This document shows, piece after piece, positions 1-11,447 of a DNA stretch of 64,000 nt (its first letter is position 1; each line of letters opens with the position of its first letter). Origin of the DNA: Carya illinoinensis (taxonomy: Eukaryota; Streptophyta; Magnoliopsida; Fagales; Juglandaceae); contig NC_056764.1 of the NCBI RefSeq assembly GCF_018687715.1, positions 11,987,001-12,051,000 of the forward strand, given 5' to 3'. The translations under genes and the position numbers were made by a program. Below the pieces are notes generated by a model that worked only from the letters and a program-made list of their open reading frames with translations, was not told the origin of the DNA and ran no database searches.

Positions 1-1
1 A

Positions 2-2238
2 GGTGATTTGCTATTAGAGAACATGGCAAAGTCTTTTCCTGCCTCCAATAAAATATCAAAAACTGTGAAAGCCATTGATTTTGCTTCTGTTGTTAACGGC
101 ATGACATCTCATGGTTTTCAAGTCAATGCTTTGACATCTCAAACTGAGGGTTTGCCCCAACCACCAGATAATGGAAAGAACTTTTTGCCTGCTGCTGCAG
201 TAGTTGAGGTAGCTGGTGCAGCCAGTGGACAGATTGAACAGCTTGATAGACTTGATCTTTTAACAGAACCAGATCCAACTTCATCATATGATTCTCCATT
301 AATACGTCAAACCTCTGTCTGTGAAGATTCTCAAAATTTATTTTCACCCAATGATACTTCAACGGGTCTCTCTAACTCTGAGGAAATCAGAATTCCTACA
401 ACCGCCTCCAAAGAAGAAAAAGAGAATCTAAATGGTTCAGATGTGAATCTTTCTTTGAATGCAGCAGAAAAATATGATTTTCAACTACAAAAATCTCTCT
501 CTAGCTGTGAATCGCATATTGTTCCACCAAATGAAAATGTAATATTTCATGCATTGAGTAGGGACTTGGAGTTAGCTGCTCCTTGTGATGCAGATGCTAA
601 AGTAGAGCTTGCGACAGTGTTTGAGGATATTGTTCTTCCTGCTTCTAAAAATGAAGAGTCTCAGAGTCCAAAAAACTCTGATGGAGTCTTGGATTTTGTA
701 ATGGATGGAGAGAGAATGGAGGTGGACATGAAAAATAAAGAAATAACACCTTTGGACACAAATGATGGATCTTTATCTGGGTCTTTTCTGGAGACAGAAC
801 AATTTAGAGAACCCATGAATGGTGCGGGTGCACTCACTGATTGCCTTCCAATTTCAGATTCTTATCCGGAGATGACAATTATAGGTGATTCTTCTATTGC
901 AAAGCATGAGTCAACAGAGGTGACAATGGAAGAGAAAGGGCATGGAGAATCTGATACTGAAGCTAATCAAACCTTGGTTCAATCCATATCAGGTATCACT
1001 TTCAAGTTATCGGGCACTGGTTGCATACCAACCATTTAAACACTTAATTTTGCAATGTGAGAATTCTTGAGTGCCAAACATGTCCAGACGTTGCTACTCT
1101 TAAGTTTGACTGTTTTGATTTATATTTTTACTCTTTTTAATTTTAATTATTATTACGATTTCAAAGCTTGGATGTAGGTTGTTTAGTCACAATTGCGTTT
1201 GGTTTCTGGATATCTACTAAACTACTAGCATAGGTGTGAGCTTCAATGAATTTGTGTGACTCTCCTACTCCATTGTCGTTTTAATCTCTCTTATTTTTAA
1301 AATTGGTCTATTGCAACAGCTGTGAATTTTGGCATGACAAATTATGATATGAATTCTATCGAAGACTTTCATGATCCTAGGTAGCTGTTCTTAGATTGAT
1401 TTTGGCCTGCATTATGATTTGTATGATATAGCTTATTATTCTACCAACTTTGAAGCTAGGTTAAGCTTTCTAAGTCACAAGCAGATCCGCTCACACTCAG
1501 ACACAGAGAGAGAGAGCAGAAGTTAAATGTAGATCTAATCTATTGAGAAGAGTGGCTCTACAGCCACACATGGGAGATCCCGTCAGTGCTTTTTTTTTCT
1601 TTTTGTTCATATATTTTTCTAACACTTTTTGTTCATATTCATCAAAAAAATATTTTTTTTATAAAATTCACAATATCATTAAAAAACACTTATTTAATCA
1701 TTACGTAAAAAAAAGAACACCTATCAGGACCACTGTTGGGATCCTCCATTTGGAAGAGTAGCAATTCTCTATTGAGAATTATTGATCTATTAACTCAGCT
1801 ACAATTTTTTCGCCTGAGATTGCGATTGTACTTTGTTGGTCTTTTGTGTTCAGTTGGGTCTTTTAATCAATTTTTCTTGTACTGTGTACGTACAGTTTTT
1901 ATTTTTTATTTTCTTGTATTGTATTAAAGATCCATTATGCGTCCAAGTTCTTTTAAGCATCTGTTACATTGGCATAAATACTTTTTGGTTGTTAAAAAGA
2001 AACAGTTTAAGAAGGTTCAGTTGAATCAATTTCTAGATCCTTTATGAAAATAACCAAATATTTGTTGGCAGTTAAATTATATACTAAATCACTAATGGTC
2101 ATTGCTGAATGCAGGCAGATCAAGACCAAGGTCGAGGACTTCTCATGGAGCAATGTTATTTCCTTTGAATCGTTTGTTGATTACTACAGCTTTCAAGAGG
2201 AAACCAAGAAGATGAAAAAGAGGGTTAAGTTGCGATAA
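2..2238 (+). CDS. 3' part of an unrecognised acidic protein gene (three exons visible)
   Basis: The gene is open at the left window edge, so its 5' end is missing. The exons are 2-992, 1320-1380 and 2115-2238. The splice sites fit: TCAG|gtatca at 992/993, ttgcaacag|CT at 1319/1320, CCTAG|gtagct at 1380/1381 and gaatgcag|GC at 2114/2115. The phases agree across both introns, and the frame stays open to a TAA at 2236-2238. The visible product is about 390 residues. It is rich in Ser, Glu and Asp and low in hydrophobic runs, with no membrane segment or catalytic motif, and it ends in a basic Lys/Arg tail (KKMKKRVKLR). It looks like a disordered nuclear or scaffold protein, but I do not recognise the family. 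A consensus-like donor just before the end (AGG|gttaag at 2224) means this exon may splice onward instead of stopping. Confidence 0.7.
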
Positions 2239-2564
2239 CTTTGCAATTATCTTTTGCCCTAATTATTTATTTTGGTGGGCTTATATTTAGGCTAGTTGAG
2301 TATTGTTTAATACCCCATTTTCCTGGTAGTATCATTTGCTGCCGTTCATGTTAAATGGTGGTAAAATTTTGCCTGAGCAATTCTTTTTTATTGGTATCCA
2401 AAATTTCACCGCAAAATTCATCTTCTTGCAAGAAATTCTCTCTCTCTCTCTCTCTCTCTCAAAATCAAAAGCAGCACTATAACCCTTTATATTTCGTGGT
2501 GGTTAACGAGTCCAAAGGTGTGTGCTGCACTGCTGCTGCTACAGAGCTGGGCATTATCATCATG
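2239..2564. other. Spacer before the inverted-repeat element
   Basis: This is non-coding DNA between the last clear exon and the 2.6-7.5 kb element, or intron if that gene continues. It contains a (TC)12 run at 2437-2460. A short open stretch follows at 2500-2565 but shows no domain. Confidence 0.4.
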
Positions 2565-3798
2565 ACCCTTAAAAGAGAGTTGCTACAGATCAGCCCCTGT
2601 AGCGCAACAGCCGTTGCACACTTTACGTGGATATTCCTTTTTTCTCTTTTCGCACGTTTTGAAGACCTACCTTTATGATTTCAAATTTCCACTGATTTGA
2701 AGCCCGCGTAGCCACTTCTCTGCCCAGCACCCCGCGTTGCCGTAGCCCCTTCCTCTGCCCAGCACCGTGCCTCGTCGCTCCTCCCTCTGCCCAGCGCCGC
2801 GACTTCCTCTGCCCAGAGTCGCTCCTCCCTCTTCGCAGCTCCTCCTTCCCTCTGTAATAACTCTCGCTCTCTCTCTCCCTCTCTCTCTCTCTCCCACCAT
2901 CTGTTTTTGTTGCATTTTCTCGTTCATTCACTCTCTGTAATACTTATTTTTGTATGCTTGGGTTGATTTCAAATTAATGCCTTTGTAGATGTGAGATTCT
3001 CCCCCCTCCCCCTTATCGTCAATGGTTTTTTTTTTTATTTGATTTGATTTTTCTGGGCTTCAATATGCCTTTGTATGTTTATATACTTGAGTTGTTGGAG
3101 ATTTGTTATATAGCATTTCCATTGTTTCTCGTTCATTCACTCCCTTCATCCTCATGAAGTTTGCACCTCAAAGATTTTGAAAGCCCTCGCTCGTTACCTC
3201 CCAGGGCCCTCAGACCCGTGCTTCATCTCCAGAAATCGAACGCACCATGCTTCATCTCCCCCCTCCCTTCATCCTCATTGGCTCATCCCCATGATTTCCC
3301 TCATTTCGAATCACCCCCCGATCCTTTGTTCCCAGATCTGCGACGACTGGACTCCACGCCATGATTTAAAAAAAAAAAAAAAACCAATAATCTGCGGTGA
3401 AATAGGTAATGTATCGACAAACCCATTAATGTTCTTCAAATTTTTCTTTGGATACCTCATTTTTTCTCTGTGATTCTAGAGTTACACCGTACATTTTCAC
3501 TTCTCTGCTATTTCGACGCCAGTAAGCCCTCATTCTTCTTCTCTGTTATGGTTTCACCAACACACTCAGATTCTCACCATCGACGTGCACACACTTCGAT
3601 TTCGCACTGAAGCTTTTCCACAAGTAATTCCTTCCGTCGACTTTGTCATTTCTTCTCTATGATGATCTACGATTATTTATTATTTGAGGTACTAAAAGTG
3701 CAATCTAATGATTAGAAATTTGCATATAATGAGTGGACTTGAATTATTGCAAATGCAACCCAATTAGTATCGACTACGAGTTTGTGATTCAATGGTGT

Positions 3799-3821
3799 CC
3801 CCCCCCCCCCCCCCCCCCCCC
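3799..3821 (+). repeat. poly-C tract, 23 nt
   Basis: An uninterrupted run of 23 C follows GGTGT and precedes a C/T-rich stretch reaching about 3860. It is a simple repeat inside the inverted-repeat element and may be unreliable in length. Confidence 0.9.
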
Positions 3822-3993
3822 TTCCCCTTTTCTCTCCCTCCCTCCCTCCCTCTTGTTTTTCTCTCTTTCTTTTTCTTTCAATTGGAATCAGAGCTTGCAA
3901 TCTACTTGAGATCGATGGTGTACCCATGCTTCTCTTGCATTGAGAGTTTGGAACTCCCAAGACTATTAATTTGGTGCTTCTTTTCGATTGTAG

Positions 3994-4618
3994 GTTCATC
4001 TACTCTTTCATGGGAGTGGGCATTATCTTGTGTTGCATTACTCTCATAGGTTGCATTTTTGCCGAAGTAATTCACGGTTGCTGCCTATTTTTTGTATCGT
4101 TTGCAGAATCACATATGAAGTTCTATCTTTATTATGTTTTCCAGCATATGTTGATTAAGGAATCAATCTCCTTGTCTCCATGTTCTGAACTTAACTCTTT
4201 CTAAGTTTTGAACTTGTGTTGGTCCCATGGAATGCATTTAAACTCTATAACTTTTTTGGTTTTTGCTTCTAATTCTATTTCTTTCGACTTTTTCTTTAAC
4301 TCGAGAAAATCTTAGTATACTTTCCTCATAAAAATACTCATACTAAAAGAGGCGACTTTGGTGGCATTCATTGCAATTGATCGTAATTGGGAAAAGGTAA
4401 TTATAAAATATGATAATGATATATGCCTTTCAGTAATAGATGGGTGCATTGGCTTCATCCTGCATGATTATTCTAAATAATAAAAAATATGTTTACTACC
4501 TCTACAAGATCTTCCAATTGATCCAACCGGTGAACTTGAGAGCCTTCTATCTTTCATTGAAGATAATAGCAACATTTGTAAATGCGTTGGTATTGCTGTG
4601 GTTGTTATTAGGACCTAG
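3994..4618 (+). pseudogene. TOM2A-like tetraspanin fragment (two exons)
   Basis: Exon A (3994-4093) follows an acceptor (cgattgtag) and ends at a donor (TTTTTT|gtatcg). After the split first codon it encodes 33 residues of a transmembrane segment, with FMGVGIILCCIT then HGCCLFF. These match the second membrane span and the following cysteine-rich turn of plant TOM2A/tetraspanin-19-type proteins. Exon B (about 4505-4618) encodes [14 protein letters not shown], then [12 protein letters not shown], and stops at TAG 4616-4618. It corresponds to the end of the large loop plus the start of the last membrane span. The first and last parts of the family protein are absent, so this is a captured or degenerate fragment rather than a working gene. 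In the host family these are membrane proteins that act as cofactors for tobamovirus replication and in membrane organisation. Confidence 0.65.
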
Positions 4619-4690
4619 TTAAATTAGAGAATTCATCATTCACTTTATATATGGATCACTGTTTTAATTAAATATTCGTACTATATGCAG

Positions 4691-4834
4691 GGAGGAGCGA
4701 GATGTGAATTTTTCATATGGGCGGATACACTTCATTTGATAGAGGAAATTATTTGTAGAAGAGAGAACGCAATTCGAAAGACGTGGGATGACATGTATTG
4801 CTGCACGAGTATAAAGTTCGGAAAAGGAAGATAA
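4691..4834 (+). pseudogene. GRF-type zinc-finger exon fragment
   Basis: The segment follows a good acceptor (actatatgcag at 4690) and stays open for 47 codons to a TAA at 4832-4834. It encodes RCEFFIWADTLHLIEE and then a basic, charged tail. The Cys-x-Phe-Phe-x-Trp-x-Asp core is the second half of GRF zinc fingers, which plants carry in many short nuclear or transposon-linked proteins. The first half of the finger is not visible upstream, so this is at most one exon of a broken gene. It is probably another fragment carried by the element. Confidence 0.45.
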
Positions 4835-4843
4835 ACTCTGTGC

Positions 4844-4847
<4 letters not shown>

Positions 4848-4892
<45 letters not shown>
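4848..4892 (+). repeat. (GA)n microsatellite
   Basis: This is a perfect GA dinucleotide run of about 45 bp just downstream of the GRF-like exon. Confidence 0.95.
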
Positions 4893-4895
<3 letters not shown>

Positions 4896-6564
4896 TTCAC
4901 AAGGAAAAGAAAATATTATTGTATTTGTATTGGGTTGTGATGTAGTTATGATGTTCTAGTTATGATGTACAAAAGGGAGTATCCATAAACCTGTATATGA
5001 AAATGTTGGTTTGTGAAATTATGCTGTTAGTATGATTTGGAGATTAACCTGTATACGAAATGTTGGTCTTGAGATTGCAATTTACTTATTGAATTAAGAC
5101 TTGAATTGAATTGAGTTAAATCAACATTCTTGTAGAAACACAAGTTTTAGAGCTGTGCATAAACCATTGTTTGCACACAAAATCCCACAAGTGTTTGCAA
5201 CACAACACAACCCCACTACAGCATCTCCACAGCACAAGTGTTTGCACACAAAATTCCGAGTCTACAATCTACATAAGTAATACCAAGTACATTTCCACAA
5301 CTGAAAACAAAAGAAGCTGCATATAATGATAAAAAGGAGATGTACTGTTCCAAGCAGCACCTCATTTCATTAAATTCCAAAATACAATGGTAGGAGCACA
5401 TAACAGACTTCTTACTTCACAAAGACATTAGTCTAAATAACTCTACATAAATGAATGGAAGGAAATACATTAATTTGAATAACTCGACAGTTTCACTGCA
5501 GGTGCCTCCAGATGGGAATGGGATACTGCATACTAGTATTGTAAATTGATGAGGCTGAGAGTCAGACGAATAAGTAAGCGATTCTCTTTGATTAAATATA
5601 TTCGTACTCCTGCATATATAAAGTCATCAAATTGAGATTTCTCAGTTCTTTGTTTATTTATTTATTTTCAATGAACCAGAAAGTTTGATGACATTAGTCA
5701 ACCAAATGTGAACGACAGATTACTTACATTCCCAAGAGGTAAATGATAAGATCCTGCACAGACAAAGTGGGATAAAAGGGAAAGATGAAAAAAGAAAAAG
5801 AAAAGAAAGATACATGTTGACTATTCTATAAGAAACGTACAAAGCTAGAAATAAAAGAGTTTTTGAAGTAGTTCAAATCCCCATTAAATGTAAGAAAAAA
5901 TGTGCTATGATCTTCCCCAACATCCTCTGCATTTTCACCTATTACACAGACATTTTATTGCATTTTTTTTTCTCTGTCTTGAAAATCAAGTGCTCAATGT
6001 TTTGTTGGATTAATGGATTGCTTTAGAGAACAATGATGATGGAAAGAAAAAGGTGGTGCTCCCCAACAATGCATTCCAGAGCAACTGCCATATCTATAGG
6101 GCTGGTGGGTACAATACTAATACAGATAAAAACATTCTAAAAAATGGCCAAGCATCTCAATATTTCTCTTAACCAAACACACCCTATGATTCTCATGCTC
6201 TTTAAGAAATAGAAAACTCTCTCATTCCTCTAAATTAATGTATGAAGTGCGAATTCATTTGAAACTTCAACTATAAATTTGATCCATTAAAATATCTACA
6301 TGAAGAGTAAAATGATGGCCATGGAACTCCTTAAATTTTATACGAGGGCTCTACGTCCATTGGACCATCAAATTTTATTGACAAGTAATAATTTCATAGT
6401 TCAATGGAAAGTTTCACAAAACATAAACATGTTGAGGAAGAACTCCAGCATTCTGATACGTATACCATCAAACTATACAAGATACTTATTAAAAAAATAA
6501 AAAATAAAAACTATACAAGATTCTCCTTATGGCCATCAAATTATGTTGATAAGTTAACAACTTC
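4893..6564. other. Interior of the inverted-repeat element, no gene seen
   Basis: This is AT-rich DNA without a convincing reading frame. The string TTAAATATTCGTACT at about 4665 recurs in variant form at about 5590, which is further sign of internal duplication. Confidence 0.4.
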
Positions 6565-6756
6565 CTAGTTCATCTGGGACTTTTCAATCTGTTTCAAGCA
6601 ATTAAAGACATGTTGATTAATTTCATCCTTATAATGAGAATAATACCATATCTGAATGACAACCACAGCAATACCAACCCATTTACAGATGTCAATAATG
6701 TCTTCAGAAGGCTCTCAAGTCTCAAGTTCACCGGTCGGATCAATTGGAAAATCCTG
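6565..6756 (-). pseudogene. TOM2A-like tetraspanin fragment, inverted second copy
   Basis: On the minus strand this encodes [13 protein letters not shown], then a 7-bp duplication (ACTTGAG) that shifts the frame. It then reads [17 protein letters not shown] and continues open to a TAG at 6565-6567. It is the counterpart of exon B at 4505-4618, facing the other way about 2 kb downstream. The two copies differ at many sites, so the duplication is not recent. Together they form an inverted repeat of host-like coding sequence. Confidence 0.6.
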
Positions 6757-7484
6757 TAGAGGTAATAAACATATTTTTTATTATTCTGAATAATCATGCA
6801 GGATAACAAGCAAACCCAGCTGTAAATAAATAAAAAACATTTTCACAACAGCCAAACCCAGCTTTAAATAGATAAAAAACATTTTTGAATCGAATCAAAT
6901 CATTGTTAAGAGACAGAAATGCAAGGAAAGGAAAAACCAGTGAGAGGTAGAGGTCAAAGAACAAAGAATAACAAGCAGCGAAAGGACACCGCATGGATCA
7001 AGGCATTGAGTGTTTGAATTTAGAGCTGCATTTTCAGGCATGCACAAGGGATTAGCATAGAGTGAAGCAAAGCTGGTCAGCTTAAAGCAATTTCATGAAG
7101 ATGAAGATGAATAAAAACCTTAGGGCCACAAATCTCTTCAGCAGAAACAAGCATTTTCAAACAGCGCAATTGGAGGATGGGCAGAGGGGGCAGAGCTTCA
7201 GATCTAGGTAACAGGGGTGATGGGTAGAGGGAGGTTCAATGGCGACGGGAAAAATAGGGCAGGGGATGAGGGAGAGAATGGGCGATGCGGGGGTGGCTTA
7301 GAAGATGGGCGAAGGCGAGGGTGGGGGTGGGGGAGAGGATTGGGGGAATTTCAAATGAAGTGAAAATCAGAGAGAGGGAACCGGAATGCGTAACAGGGAG
7401 AAAAGGGGAAATTCACCTTTACCACGCAAGGTGTGCTTCGGCTGAAGCTAAATAGTGGCTGATGCGAAGTATTTCTCTAAATAG

Positions 7485-7854
7485 TGTTGCTGATTTGGGA
7501 ATCCCAGTTCCTGAACTTAAAAAGCACATGACTGGTCAATTTTTAGAATTCAAGGTATATCATACTGCCATACATCTTTGTCAGAGACTCAGAATAGAGA
7601 GCTATATATATATTGGTCTTAGGCAAGACTGTTAAATTAATTATTTGGTGATATCGAGAAAGATCTGATAAAACAAATCATAGTGCAATTAGCTTTATTT
7701 CAAGTATAAAATGTCTTTTACTTAATTATTTTTAATAAGAATACACCTCACAAGCTTTCTTTTGTTTCCTCCTTTTTATCAGAGGCTAAAAATCAGTGTA
7801 AAGGGAGATGCTGTAGAGGCATCTAGGATTCACTTTTGTTCCCAATTTTTATAA
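7485..7854 (+). CDS. Two exon-like segments, possible 3' end of the first gene
   Basis: Segment 1 (7485-7554) follows aaatag and ends at AAG|gtatat. After the split first codon it reads VADLGIPVPELKKHMTGQFL and ends EFK. Segment 2 (7783-7854) follows a strong pyrimidine-rich acceptor (tttcctcctttttatcag) in matching phase, reads RLKISVKGDAVEASRIHF, and ends at TAA 7852-7854. The joined reading looks protein-like, but I do not recognise it. The best donor of the upstream exon (2224) is in phase 0 and does not match segment 1. A weaker donor at 2229 (TTAA|gttgcg) would match. The link to the first gene is therefore an inference. A missing exon lost to the inserted element would also explain the mismatch. 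Confidence 0.4.
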
Positions 7855-8577
7855 GAAGTATGCAATCAATAGCCCAGGAAGATACTGCTTCACATGTGCT
7901 AATTTTTAACTTTTGTTCTTCTTAAAAAGTGAATACTTTTGTGTTAATGGTATTTTTCTGAGGGTAACATGCGGCTTGGCTTGTCTCTTTTGCTTGATCA
8001 ACTACCTGCGTCATCATTAAGCATGCCTTACTCCAATTTGGGATGTTCCGGGCGGGTCCCTACTTGTTTAAATTGAGTTGGATGGATGCAATTCTACCTA
8101 ATAATTTGGAACATTGAATTGGCTTTGCTTTGCCTATTTATTGAAAACCGTGAAGGTTAGTTTTCTAGGAAATATGACAGGAAATTTTTGGAGCTAAAAG
8201 TCCGAAACAATCAATATCAAACTCTATTAATTAATCAGGTTCTCGTGCATGCATGTGTTGGTGTTGGTGGTGATTTCAAGTCTATCCTTGCCCTAATCAG
8301 TTTAATTAGCATGCATGTCTTTAAGTCTTCGATATTCTCAAGCCCTGCATGTGCACGTAAGTGAAAAGCCAACCGAAAATATTTGAATTTTGAATCTTTG
8401 ATCATTTTGACAGCATCGAATACAAAATAAAAGCTTGGATTGAGATCTAAGTAGGTCGGACTTAAAGTGGAGGAGAAAGATAGATACATAAAGTGAATTT
8501 TATAATATTTATTAATCATATATTTAGTGTTTTATGAAAAATTCATCCAGATAATTATAAATATTACGAGGTACACT
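7855..8577. other. Intergenic, nothing recognised
   Basis: This is AT-rich DNA between two exon-like segments on opposite strands. I see no RNA gene or element ends. Confidence 0.5.
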
Positions 8578-8813
8578 TTATATATATCTCTCTAAATTCA
8601 AAAATTTGGTAAAAAGCTCTCTGTAATCTAAATCAGGTCCCATCACTTGTCTCGCAAACCCTGTAATCATGGCAACCATGCAGTTAGACGCTCCTGAAGA
8701 CTTGAAGCCATATTGCTCCTGCCGGCTGCCTGCACTGGTAATCTGAGGCTCCTTTTTCTTTTTAGGCTCGGTAGAAGATTTTGTATGGTAGCTCCAAATT
8801 CCAGTTATGCAGA
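8578..8813 (-). CDS. Unrecognised terminal-exon-like ORF on the minus strand
   Basis: On the minus strand an acceptor with a T-rich tract (tttttttgtctttctgatgaatag) ends at 8814. It is followed by 78 open codons to a TAA at 8578-8580. The product is basic and hydrophilic at first (SYHTKSSTEPKKKK), then reads EQYGFKSSGASNCMVAMI and GFARQVMGPDLDYRELF. The composition is protein-like, but I know no family for it. On the same strand, a TATA-like GGCTATAAAGCC lies at about 8990-9005 and another TATA-like box (GACTATAAATCC) at about 9095. I could not find a first exon whose phase fits. It could be a small real gene with an unseen exon 1 or a chance ORF. Confidence 0.35.
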
Positions 8814-10002
8814 CTATTCATCAGAAAGACAAAAAAAACTCATCATGAGACCCCATTAAATATCTGTAGCATTTTTTTTTTTTATATGGAAAACTAAACT
8901 AAAGTGATCAGAGAATAGTAAATTAAAAGAAGAAGAAGAAAAGGTCCCTTAATTGTAATCAGAGCAGCTTGAAGCATGCTGAGATTTATATGTAGGCTTT
9001 ATAGCCTTTCCCTAGCGAGCTATCTCAAACTCAGTGGGTAACACACCGCAGACAGGGAAGAACTAACATGGCCATCTTCCCCACCTCTAGGGATTTATAG
9101 TCAACTTCACGCATGGACGGTGCCCCAATGCTGGGCCCAATTCCCCTAAGATTTTAGATTCCCTACCTCATGCCTTGTCCTCTTCAACATAAAGCAGCAA
9201 CTATATACACACACACACACTTGGTTCCCATGAATTTCCTGTCTACTTGCTCACGTGTTCGACACCCAGAAAAAAACTTTCATATTTAGCACTTCTATTC
9301 TGAAACTCTTAAAAACAGCAAAGCCTGATTGCAGGGTAGGCCATTTTTTAAGAACTACGAGACCTCTTACAGGACACCAACAACCTTTGACTAAGTTTTT
9401 GGAAGTGTCATACATCTTGATTCATGTCATGTATCAACCTAATTTTGTCATATATGCCTATACGGTTCTTCTACGTACTGTTGTTTGTTGAAATCGGGAT
9501 GCGGTCGGCTGACGTGGCAGGTTGTCAAGTCAAATTAAAAACAATATATAAAATAAAAAAAACTAATCTTGGAGTAGAGAAAGAAGACCCTGGAGTATGA
9601 AGTCGTGCTACAAGGGTTTTACTCACCAAGATAGCAAATTGCAACGGCGGATCTGGGTGGCCAGGTCAAGATCGACAGCGGCAAGTATGATGGTAGAAAA
9701 ATAAGAAAAATAAGGTGGAAAGAGAGAGAACGTAGGGGAAGAGAGAGTCTTCACAGCGTTGCCGTGCTTGAAAGGTTTCACGTGCACCGGTTTGGTCGTT
9801 TGATGTGGGGGGAGAGAGAGAGTATTCAAGTCTGGTGGGTTTGAAGAAGCTGTGCTTGGTAGGACCACGGTGTCTCTCTACTAAGACAGGAAGACACAGT
9901 TTTAGGAATGTTTAGTTTTGGTGGTATAAAAACAGAGGTCATGCTTTGTGGGTTTTCCCATTTTATTAAGTTTTCTCCTTTTTTTTTTTATGTAGATTTT
10001 GT
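8814..10002. other. Intergenic, weak promoter-like sequence only
   Basis: The stretch contains minus-strand TATA-like boxes near 8995 and 9095 and a short (CA)n at about 9210. It also contains a 246-bp minus-strand open frame (9623-9868), rich in Pro and Ser with no domain, which I do not call. Confidence 0.35.
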
Positions 10003-10215
10003 CAAACGGGATTTCCATGGTAGTGGATTTTTTCCTATATTTTATTTCCTTCAGATAGGATTTTCATGGTAGTAGATTTCTTTGATTTTTAGAAAACTGT
10101 AAATGTAGTATTCTTCAAGTTTCATTTTTTTTTTTTTTTTCCTTCAGATAAGATTTCCATAGCAGGGGATTTATAGTTTTCCTTCAAATGGGATCTCCTT
10201 CAATTTTTTTTCCTG
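10003..10215 (+). repeat. Four degenerate tandem units around GATTTYCATGGTAGTGGAT
   Basis: Similar phrases recur at about 10005 (ACGGGATTTCCATGGTAGTG), 10055 (ATAGGATTTTCATGGTAGTA), 10147 (ATAAGATTTCCATAGCAGGG) and 10187 (ATGGGATCTCC). Most are preceded by CTTCA and followed by a T-rich run. The spacing is uneven, so this is an old, eroded tandem array. Confidence 0.55.
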
Positions 10216-11447
10216 TTTCTTCTCTTTACCGCTCGGTTTAAGCATCCCAAATTTAATAAAACGAATCGTTTCACTGTAAACCACTTGGACGACTGCAAGA
10301 CGTCTGCACGAGTCGACTGCATTTAGAGTTTTCCATGCCTATATATGTTTATTTTCACGAGCAGCATTTAGGTTACAAAATCAAACTATCTTATCTTATT
10401 TTATATCATATAATCAGTATAATTTTTTCAAATTACCACACTGTGACGCCCTCAAATCCCCACGCATAGATACGGAAAAATCGAGACGTCCGGATGGTGA
10501 CATCACGAGTCACCACCCTATCGACGAGTGCCAAATGTGTATATAAGCAATAAATGTGTACGAAGAAACACGCAGCGGATAGCAAAGTCATATAACTAAG
10601 TACTAGAATTTTTCTTAGTTTAATACAAAACTGTTCAAAACATATATAATAAAATATTACAAAACACAAATATAGATTCAAAGCCAACTATAAAGCATAA
10701 CTCCAACTCAGAACTCCAGCGGAGCCGCATCCTCGGGCTCAGCCTCCTCCTCCTCGAACTCTGCATCAAAATCTACGGAATCAAAAATGGTGCCGCAGGT
10801 AAGTAAAATCCAAACACCAGTAGATGAAAACATATAAAACTCAAACAATATGCATGAAAGAAAAGCCAATGCACATGTCCCGTAAAACCATATTTTTTTC
10901 CACGCACGCCAAAAACCCATCTAGCGCAAATACATATCTTTAAAACTAAGCCTCGCCATTATCCCAGATAATGGCCCAAACCACTATTTTTCCAGAAAAT
11001 AGATCACAAAGCCTCAACACATCCTCGCCATTTTCCCAGAAAATGGCCCGTATCCGAAAACCATAAAACCAATCTAATTATGCATGCACCATGATCTCCC
11101 CTAGGGATCATCCGCACACTCTGGTTCTGTGCCACACCGCAAGTAACGACTACGCGTGTGATACTTAAACAAGCGATGCCCAGACTCGCGCCAAGCGCGT
11201 CCCTGGCCAGGCCATCCTCTAGTCCCGGCCACTCTAGGGACTACGAAGTCGACACGATAGCATTACCGTATCGTGCGATCCGGTCGTCGCCCTGTGACAA
11301 CTCAGGGGATGTCACTCAGTATTATCCATTCCCGAGTGACCAGATGAGCTCCACCGAGATAATAACTCATCCCGACTTGGGCTCGTGAAACACACACATC
11401 CGAAAATTCATTTACGCCAATAAAATAGGATTTTTCTCAATTAAAAT

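Larger units (their letters stand above)
2565..7482. mobile_element. Large element bounded by diverged inverted repeats, carrying host-gene fragments
   Basis: The left end (about 2570-2630) reads GATCAGCCCCTGTAG, then CAACAGCCGTTGCACAC, then TTACGTGG. The reverse complement of 7418-7480 reads GCATCAGCCACTATTTAG, then TTCAGCCGAAGCACACC, then TTGCGTGG. These are recognisable inverted copies. A second pair of inverted homologous blocks lies inside (4440-4615 and 6640-6810). The interior holds tetraspanin-like exons and a GRF-finger exon but no transposase that I can see. This fits a Pack-type or MULE-like non-autonomous DNA element, or two related elements inserted tail to tail. I found no clear target-site duplication, so the exact ends are approximate. 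It sits between two sets of exon-like segments on the plus strand, which suggests insertion into an intron. Confidence 0.5.

Noticed and set aside
2623..2931. Arg/Glu-rich minus-strand frames
   Set aside because: They run through CT-rich simple sequence and GCCCAGCRCC-type repeats, with no domain.
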